Shown one piece after another: positions 58,677 to 64,000 of a stretch of 64,000 bases of DNA (position 1 is its first letter; the number at the start of each line of letters is the position of its first letter). A program made the translations under genes and the position numbers. The notes below the pieces were generated by a model, which was not told where the DNA came from, ran no database searches, and was given only the letters and a program-made list of their open reading frames with translations. This DNA is from Siccirubricoccus soli (GTDB lineage Bacteria > Pseudomonadota > Alphaproteobacteria > Acetobacterales > Acetobacteraceae): positions 1-64,000 of the forward strand of contig NZ_JAMZIK010000076.1 of assembly GCF_024178315.1 (NCBI RefSeq). Reading direction: 5' to 3'.

Positions 58677-59614
58677 GCCGCGCGCATCCGCGGATCGAGT
58701 CCGGCATAGAGCACATCGACCAGCAGGTTCACCAGGATGAAGCCGGCAGACAGCACGATGATGGTCCCCTGCGCCATAGGCAGGTCGGAGGAGAGGATGG
58801 CGCCCACCGCCAGCCGCCCGACGCCCGGCCAGGAGAACACCGTCTCCGTCACCACCGCCCCGCCCAGCAGGAAGCCGATCTGCAGACCGATCAAAGTCAC
58901 CACGGGGATCAGCGCGTTGCGCAGCGCGTGCCGCAGCACCACCAGCCGCTCCGTCAGCCCCTTGGCGCGCGCCGTGCGGACATGGTCGGCGGAGAGCACG
59001 TCCAGCACCGCCGTCCGCGTCATCCGCGCCACCGGCCCGACGAAGACGCCGCCCAGCGTCAGCGCCGGCAGGATGATGGCCTGCAGCCCCTCCCATTCCC
59101 AGAGCGGCCCGACGCGCCCGGTGAAGGGCAGCAGCTGCCATTTGAATCCGACGAACCAGATCAGCAGCAGGCCGAGGAAGAAGACCGGCACAGACACGCC
59201 CGCGACGCTGAAGGCCATGATGATGCGGTCCGCAATCGAGCCGCGCCAGTAGGCCGCGAAAGTGCCCATGGCGATGCCGAGCGGGATCGCCCAGATCAGG
59301 CTCGCTGCCATCAGCTCCAGGGTCGGGCCGATGGTGGCGCCCAGCTCCTGGCTCACCGGCACGTTGTTGATGATGGAGACGCCGAGATCGCCCTGCGCCA
59401 GCCGCCAGAGATAGCGGCCGAACTGGACATAGAGCGGCTGGTCGAGGCCGAGATCGCGGCGGATCGCCTCCACCACATCCGGCGTGGCACTGGGCCCGGC
59501 GCGGACCTGGGCGGCATCGGTCGGCACCACCTGCATCAGCAGGAAGCCAATCAGCAGCACCCCGAACAGCACGGGAATGGCGAGCAACAGGCGGTGCAGG
59601 CTGTGACGCAGCAT
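58673..59614 (-). CDS. Opp/Dpp-type ABC importer permease (DppB-like)
   Basis: A 313-residue permease starting MLRHSLHRLLLAIPVLFGVLL, then QVVPTDAAQVRAGPSATPDVVEAI and LGLDQPLYVQFGRYLWRLAQGDLGVSI, the conserved DppB periplasmic part. The coupling loop VLDVLSADHVRTARAKGLTERLVVLRHALRNALIP is intact, and it ends LLVDVLYAGLDPRMRAA. It begins 12 nt after the YtcJ-like gene, so both are in one unit. All family features are normal. Confidence 0.93.
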   Translation of the reverse strand: MLRHSLHRLLLAIPVLFGVLLIGFLLMQVVPTDAAQVRAGPSATPDVVEAIRRDLGLDQPLYVQFGRYLWRLAQGDLGVSIINNVPVSQELGATIGPTLELMAASLIWAIPLGIAMGTFAAYWRGSIADRIIMAFSVAGVSVPVFFLGLLLIWFVGFKWQLLPFTGRVGPLWEWEGLQAIILPALTLGGVFVGPVARMTRTAVLDVLSADHVRTARAKGLTERLVVLRHALRNALIPVVTLIGLQIGFLLGGAVVTETVFSWPGVGRLAVGAILSSDLPMAQGTIIVLSAGFILVNLLVDVLYAGLDPRMRAA

Positions 59615-59626
59615 GGGTCCGGACCG

Positions 59627-61300
59627 CTAGCCTGCAGTCGCCCGGGGGGCGTGAATTGCCGGCTCCATCGGGGCCAGGTCCAGCGCCGTCAGTTCGCCAT
59701 GGCGGTCGAAGATCGGCCGCCCGTCCCGCAGGGTGAGGTCCGCCCGGGTGCCCAGGATCTCCTCCGGCGCGCCGGCGAGGACGTCGCGCGACAGCACCGC
59801 CAGATCGGCCAGCATCCCCGGCTCCAGCGCGCCGCGGCGGTCCTCGGCGAATTGCGTATAGGCGCCGCACCATGTCTGGCAGTGGATGGCTTCCGCCACG
59901 CTCAGCCTCTCCTCCGGCCCCAGCACCGTGCCGCGATTGGTCCGCCGCGTCACCATGGTGAAGAGGTTCACGAAGGGATCGACGGTGGAGACCGGGCAAT
60001 CCGAGGAGGCCGCCGGGTGGTGCCCCTCCTCCAGCCAGGTCTTCATCGGATAGGCGTGGGCGCTGCGCTCCGGCCCCAGATTGGTGACGTAGAGGTCGCC
60101 GAACTCATACATGAAGACCGGCTGCGGCACCGGCAGGATGCCCCGCGCCCGCATCCGCCGCCGCTGGTCCCGGGTGACGAAGCCGCAATGCTCGATCCGG
60201 TGGCGGCGGCCGCCGAAGGGATGCTCCGGCGTGTCCGCCGCCTCCATCGCCTGCAGCACCTGTTCGATCGCGGCATCGCCGATGGCATGGATGTCGAGCT
60301 GCCAGCCCTGCTCATGGTAGCGCTTCAGCAGGGCGTGCATCGTCTCGTCGGGGAAGGTGAAGACGCCTCGCGTCGGCGCCGGCAGATAGGGGTCGAAGAA
60401 GGCGGCGGTCAGGCCGCCGGCGCTGCCATCGGCGAAGACCTTCACCGCGCCCCAGCGGAGGCCATCATCGCCCTGCATCGGGCGCAGCCCCTGCTCCCAG
60501 GCGGCCTGGGCGATATCCTCCGGATTGCCGCCCAGCACCTGCCACATGCGGAGCGGCAGCCGGCCTTCCGCCTGGGCCTTCCGATAGGCCGGGATTTCGG
60601 CGAGGCCGGCGACGGCGCCGACATACATGTCGGTGGCGCTGGCGAAGCCGTAGCTGGCGAGCTTGCCGCAAGCGAGCTCGATCGCCTCGATCATCACCGC
60701 CTCGGACGCGACCGGCATCGCCCCTTTCACCAGCCGCATGGCGCGTTCCTGGATCAGCCCGGTCAGCGCCCCGCCGCGCCGCTCGATGACGCCGCCCTCA
60801 GGGTCCGGCGTGTTGTGGCCGATGCCGGCGGCGGCAAGGGCGGCGCTGTTGGCGACGCCCATATGGCCGCAGGTCCGCGTGATCCAGACCGGGTTGTTCG
60901 GCGCCGCCGCGTCCAGTTCCGCCGCCGTCGGGTGGCGGCCGACATCCAGCGCCGCATGGTCATAGCCGCGGCCCAGGATCCAAGCGCCCTTCGGCGCCTT
61001 CGCCGCCGCAGCCTTGATCCGGCTGAGCGCCGCATCCAGCGTCGTCACCTCCTCCGGCCGCAGATTCACCTGCGCCAGGCCAATTCCATAGGGCAGCAGG
61101 TGCATATGCGCCTCGTTGAAGGCGGGGATCGCCACCCGCTCCCCCAGGGCCAGGCGCTGCGTGCCCGGGCCGGCAAGATGCACCACCTCCTCCAGGCTGC
61201 CGACCGCGAGCACACGCCCGTCCCGGATGGCGAGGGCCTCCGCGAAGCCCCCCGCCAGGCCACGGAAGACGCGCCCTTCGATCAGCAGCTCGGCGGTCAA
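59627..61300 (-). CDS. YtcJ-like metal-dependent amidohydrolase
   Basis: A 557-residue amidohydrolase-3 family enzyme. The metal motif is IPAFNEAHMHLL (HxH, near 66-68), followed by LGRGYDHAALD, VWITRTCGHMGVANSAAL, GAVKVFADGSAGGLTAAF, LDIHAIGDAAIEQVL, RIEHCGFV and AASSDCPVSTVDPF (catalytic Asp). YtcJ-like proteins hydrolyse N-substituted amides, formamides or carbamates, with broad substrate range. The start is TTG at 61300 overlapping the aldolase stop codon (TTGA); no clear ribosome site is seen, so translation likely depends on the upstream gene. It sits between the class II aldolase and the importer genes. Confidence 0.9.
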   Translation of the reverse strand: MTAELLIEGRVFRGLAGGFAEALAIRDGRVLAVGSLEEVVHLAGPGTQRLALGERVAIPAFNEAHMHLLPYGIGLAQVNLRPEEVTTLDAALSRIKAAAAKAPKGAWILGRGYDHAALDVGRHPTAAELDAAAPNNPVWITRTCGHMGVANSAALAAAGIGHNTPDPEGGVIERRGGALTGLIQERAMRLVKGAMPVASEAVMIEAIELACGKLASYGFASATDMYVGAVAGLAEIPAYRKAQAEGRLPLRMWQVLGGNPEDIAQAAWEQGLRPMQGDDGLRWGAVKVFADGSAGGLTAAFFDPYLPAPTRGVFTFPDETMHALLKRYHEQGWQLDIHAIGDAAIEQVLQAMEAADTPEHPFGGRRHRIEHCGFVTRDQRRRMRARGILPVPQPVFMYEFGDLYVTNLGPERSAHAYPMKTWLEEGHHPAASSDCPVSTVDPFVNLFTMVTRRTNRGTVLGPEERLSVAEAIHCQTWCGAYTQFAEDRRGALEPGMLADLAVLSRDVLAGAPEEILGTRADLTLRDGRPIFDRHGELTALDLAPMEPAIHAPRATAG

Positions 61301-62082
61301 GAACGGTAGTCCGGCTTGTCGTTCTCGATCAGCCGCAGCGCCGCGCCCCAGGCGAATTCCTTGCCGGAGGATGCGCTCGGCGTATGGAATTGCTCCGCGG
61401 TGTGGCGGCGCACCTCCTCCGGCGGGAAGACCAGCTCGCCGCCGCCGGCCAGCGCCGCCACCTGGGCGGAGCAGGCGCGCTCCAGGTAGTAGAGCTCGTG
61501 ATAGGCCTCGCCCGCCGTCGGGCCGCAGACCAGCAGGCCGTGGTTGCGCAGGATCATGGCGTTGTGGCTGCCGAGGTCCTTGGTCAGCCGCACCCGCTCA
61601 TCCTCGTCCAGCGCGATGCCCTCATAGTCGTGGTAGGCGAGGTGGCCGTAGAATTTCAGCGCGTGCTGGCTGATCGGCAGCAGCCCGTGCTTCTGGGCGG
61701 CGACGGCCATGCCGTCCCTGGTGTGGGTGTGGATGACGAAATGCGCATCCTCCCGCGCCATGTGCACGGCGGAATGGATGACGAAGCCGGCGGCGTTCAC
61801 CAGGGCGCTCCGCCCGTCCCAGCCCTCCGGCTCCTCCACCGGGTTGCCGTTGACGTCGATCTTCACCAGGTCGCTGGCGCGCATCTCATGGTGCATGACG
61901 CCGTAGCGGTTGAGCAGGAAATGGTGCTCCGGCCCCGGCACCCGGGCGCTGATATGGGTGTAGATCCAGTCGGTCCAGCGGTGATGGGCGCAGAGACGGT
62001 AGAGGGCCGCAAGGTCGCAGCGGATCTGCCATTCCTCCTGCGACCAGCCATGGCGCGAGGCGGGCGGGGATGCGACGTTCAT
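61297..62082 (-). CDS. Class II aldolase/adducin family protein
   Basis: A 261-residue class II aldolase-like protein. The zinc motif is VIHTHTRDGMAVAA (HTH) with a third His in MILRNHGLLVCGPTAGEAYHELYYLE, typical of the family. The N-terminal segment WIYTHISARVPGPEHHFLLNRYG, the GN-loop and the Glu-containing ASDLVKIDVNGN agree. Members act as aldolases or epimerases on sugar phosphates, or as decarboxylases of hydroxy acids; this branch often appears near amidohydrolases. It starts MNVASPPASRHGW at 62082 and overlaps the YtcJ-like gene. Substrate unknown. Confidence 0.9.
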   Translation of the reverse strand: MNVASPPASRHGWSQEEWQIRCDLAALYRLCAHHRWTDWIYTHISARVPGPEHHFLLNRYGVMHHEMRASDLVKIDVNGNPVEEPEGWDGRSALVNAAGFVIHSAVHMAREDAHFVIHTHTRDGMAVAAQKHGLLPISQHALKFYGHLAYHDYEGIALDEDERVRLTKDLGSHNAMILRNHGLLVCGPTAGEAYHELYYLERACSAQVAALAGGGELVFPPEEVRRHTAEQFHTPSASSGKEFAWGAALRLIENDKPDYRS

Positions 62083-62134
62083 GTTTCACGTCTCCTTCCG
62101 GAACACGGATGGTCGTCCGGCTTCCAGGGGTACG

Positions 62135-62923
62135 TCAACCGCTTCTCCGCGTCCGGAGGGCGCCGTCCAGCGCCAGCAGCAGCACGGTGAAGACGATCAG
62201 CAGCACCGCGACCGCCGCCATGGTAGGGTCCAGGTTCTCGTTGATGCCGTCCCAGATCTTCCGCGGCAGGGTGAAGACCTGCCGGCTGGCGATGAACAGC
62301 ACCATCACCAGCTCATCCCAGGAATGGATGAAGGCGAAGATGGCGCCGCTGGCGATGCCCGGCATGATCCGGGGCAGGATCACCCAGCGCAGGGTCTGGG
62401 AGAGGCTGGCCCCCATCCCCCGCGCCGCCTGTTCCAGCCGCGGGTCGAAGGCGGCAAGCGCGGTGGAGACGGTGATGATGACATAGGGGATGCCCGTCAC
62501 CCCATGCGCCAGGGTGACGCCGAGGAATCGGTCCAGCAGGTCCAGCTTGCCGAAATAGCGATAGAGGCCGATGGCGTAGACGATGCTGGGGATGATGAGC
62601 GGCAGCAGCATCAGCGCCCGGACCAGCTCCGTGCTGCGCCGGCCGAGCCGCCAGCAGCCGATGGCGCAGAGCGTCCCCGCCGCCACCGCCAGGGTGGTGG
62701 AGGCCAGGGCGATCCAGAAGCTCTGCCAGATCGCGCCCAGCCAGGCCTCCGAGCCGAGGAGGTTGGCGTAATATCGCAGGCTCAGCCCCTGCTGCGGCAG
62801 GGAGAGGTAGCGCTGGTCGGTCAGCGAGACCGGGATGACGATGGTGATCGGCAGGATGAGGTAGAGCACCGTCACCCAGGCGATGCCCTTCGCAAAGGGT
62901 CCTGCGGGGTAGCCGCCATTCAT
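62135..62923 (-). CDS. Spermidine/putrescine-type ABC importer permease (PotC-like)
   Basis: A 262-residue permease with six hydrophobic segments. The first (about residues 10-32) is VTVLYLILPITIVIPVSLTD. The coupling motif EQAARGMGASLSQTLRWVILPRIMPG and the region IHSWDELVMVLFIASRQVFTLPRKIWDGI are typical of PotC/PhnV-like permeases. It follows the PotB-like gene by 64 nt. The substrate of this family may be polyamines, phosphonates, or in many alphaproteobacteria unknown amines and small organic compounds. The genes after it (aldolase, YtcJ) suggest an amide or amine. Confidence 0.92.
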   Translation of the reverse strand: MNGGYPAGPFAKGIAWVTVLYLILPITIVIPVSLTDQRYLSLPQQGLSLRYYANLLGSEAWLGAIWQSFWIALASTTLAVAAGTLCAIGCWRLGRRSTELVRALMLLPLIIPSIVYAIGLYRYFGKLDLLDRFLGVTLAHGVTGIPYVIITVSTALAAFDPRLEQAARGMGASLSQTLRWVILPRIMPGIASGAIFAFIHSWDELVMVLFIASRQVFTLPRKIWDGINENLDPTMAAVAVLLIVFTVLLLALDGALRTRRSG

Positions 62924-62987
62924 CGCGGCGCTCCCCCAGGCTGCGCCGGCCCGTCGCTGTAAGCGCCGCTCCGCTCCCCGGCCGGCA

Positions 62988-63878
62988 TCACGCCCCTCCC
63001 CCGAACAGCCGCTTGAGGTTCACCACGCGGGAGAAGATCGCCAGGGTCACCAGGATGGCGACCACCAGCACCGTCGCCAGCATGGCCCCGAGGCCCCAGC
63101 GGATGAGGTCGAGGATCTGCAGCTTGATCCACTCGGCCGCCATCAGCGTCTTGCCGCCGCCGAGGATGGCGGGCGTGATGTAGAAGCCCAGCGAGAAGAT
63201 GAAGACCAGCACCCCCGCCGCCACCAGGCCGGGCGCCGAAAGCGGCAGGAAGACCCGGCGGAAGGCGGTGAAGCGGGAGGCACCGAGCCCCCGCGCCGCG
63301 GCCAGCAGCCGCGGGTCGATCTCCCGCATGGAGGCCAGCATGGGCAGCACGGCATAGGGCACCATGTAGTGCACCATGCCGACGACGATGCCGAACTCGT
63401 TCCAGACCAGGCGCAGCGGCTCCTCGATCACGCCGATTCCCATCAGCCCCTCATTCACCAGCCCCTGGCGCCGCAGCAGCGTGACCCAGGCGAAGGCGCG
63501 GACGAGGACGGAGATCCAGAGCGGCACCAGCACCGCCAGCAGCCACCAGCGCTGCGCCCGCGGCGAGGCCAGCGCCATCACATAGGAGAGCGCATAGCCG
63601 AGCGCCAGCGACACCGCCGTGGTGATGATGCAGATGCGCAGCGTGGTCTCGATGACGTTCTGCACGCCCATCGAGGTGAAGAGCCGCTCGTAATTGTCGA
63701 GGCCAGGCCGCGGCTCGGTGAAGGAGATGAGCAGCACCTGCAGGATCGGTGCCAGGTAGAACACCGTCATCAGCAGGAAGGCGGGCAGGATCAGCCCCCA
63801 CCAGCCGGCATTGCGGAAGCGCGGCAGGCTGGGGGCCGGGGCGGCGACGGATAACGCGGGCGCGGCGGCGCTGCTCAT
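62988..63878 (-). CDS. Spermidine/putrescine-type ABC importer permease (PotB-like)
   Basis: A 296-residue permease. After a Pro/Ala-rich N-terminal tail come the first membrane helix (about 28-50, GLILPAFLLMTVFYLAPILQV), the periplasmic YERLFTSMGVQNVIETT segment and five further helices. The coupling loop is AARGLGASRFTAFRRVFLPLSAPG. It ends VVNLKRLFGGGA. Its ATG overlaps the stop codon of the upstream ATPase gene (ATGA), so the importer genes are in order ATPase, PotB, PotC. The periplasmic receptor gene must lie outside the window. Confidence 0.92.
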   Translation of the reverse strand: MSSAAAPALSVAAPAPSLPRFRNAGWWGLILPAFLLMTVFYLAPILQVLLISFTEPRPGLDNYERLFTSMGVQNVIETTLRICIITTAVSLALGYALSYVMALASPRAQRWWLLAVLVPLWISVLVRAFAWVTLLRRQGLVNEGLMGIGVIEEPLRLVWNEFGIVVGMVHYMVPYAVLPMLASMREIDPRLLAAARGLGASRFTAFRRVFLPLSAPGLVAAGVLVFIFSLGFYITPAILGGGKTLMAAEWIKLQILDLIRWGLGAMLATVLVVAILVTLAIFSRVVNLKRLFGGGA

Positions 63879-64000
63879 GCGGCCCCCTCATCCTCCAACA
63901 CCGGCACCGCCGCATCGGCGCTCCAGCCCAGTCGCACGGGCAACCCCTCCGCCGGCGCGATCGGCGCCTTCCAGGCCGGCAGGGCGACGCGGATCTCCCC
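63875..64000 (-). CDS. PotA-type ABC ATP-binding protein, C-terminal end only
   Basis: Only the last 41 codons are in the window. They encode GEIRVALPAWKAPIAPAEG followed by PVRLGWSADAAVPVLEDEGAA, which fits the end of the TOBE domain that closes PotA/MalK-type ATPases. The frame ends with TGA overlapping the PotB-like gene's ATG. Position before PotB and PotC supports the call; the catalytic domain lies beyond the window edge. Confidence 0.75.
   Translation of the reverse strand, partial: GEIRVALPAWKAPIAPAEGLPVRLGWSADAAVPVLEDEGAA

Noticed and set aside
58928-61309. Plus-strand frame of almost 800 codons opposite DppB and YtcJ-like genes
   Set aside because: Antisense shadow of two intact genes; rich in His, Arg and Gln without domain features.

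Overview
The window is very GC-rich (roughly 70% or more by eye), uses GC-ending codons throughout, and reads as chromosomal DNA of an alphaproteobacterium, most likely a Roseomonas-like member of the Acetobacteraceae. Three things suggest this: many Bug-type (tripartite tricarboxylate transporter) receptors without membrane subunits, the ribD-ribE-ribB-ribH-nusB-thiL gene order, and short intergenic palindromic repeats starting with CTAGAGC. The taxonomic call is inference; no rRNA or tRNA gene was seen. I recognise about 57 genes. Two are cut by the window edges (a pirin on the left, a PotA-type ATPase on the right) and one is frameshifted.

Layout. 1-3.1 kb: pirin end, YnfA membrane protein, an SDR protein without its catalytic Tyr, and a PEP mutase/oxaloacetate decarboxylase-like enzyme. 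3.2-8.2 kb: riboflavin operon with nusB and thiL; its RibB carries a RibA-like half without the zinc cysteines. 8.3-17.7 kb: an Opp/Dpp-type importer in one minus-strand unit with hydantoinase/oxoprolinase subunits HyuB and HyuA. 17.8-28.1 kb: mixed metabolic genes (2OG-Fe(II) oxygenase, Bug receptor, MmgE/PrpD, ABC exporter, AroQ-like plus GhrA-like pair, deazaflavin-type oxidoreductase, lytic transglycosylase, AapJ-like receptor, NIPSNAP). 28.4-33.5 kb: a three-gene surface glycan cluster. 33.5-34.2 kb: a gene-free stretch with two 107-bp repeats. 34.2-47.6 kb: catabolic units, each pairing a Bug receptor with enzymes (DadA and FrnE; TauD and FAH hydrolase; PEP mutase family; Nudix). 48-52.3 kb: EAL protein, GST, iron alcohol dehydrogenase, RTX-like protein. 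52.5-64 kb: one long minus-strand unit with a Pot-type importer, a class II aldolase, a YtcJ amidohydrolase, a complete Opp/Dpp importer and a frameshifted amidohydrolase.

Together the genes suggest a scavenging heterotroph that takes up peptides, cyclic amides, organic acids and aromatic-derived acids. I recognise no DNA-binding transcription factor gene in the 64 kb.

The most unusual signal is in the spaces between genes. A 107-bp element occurs four times (two per orientation). It keeps a fixed scaffold, while its two hairpin stems change sequence but stay self-complementary. A second element, two hairpins in tandem with a conserved GCCAAAGGCC-type second stem, occurs about 12 times, mostly at gene ends. 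Both elements touch or supply stop codons of neighbouring genes.
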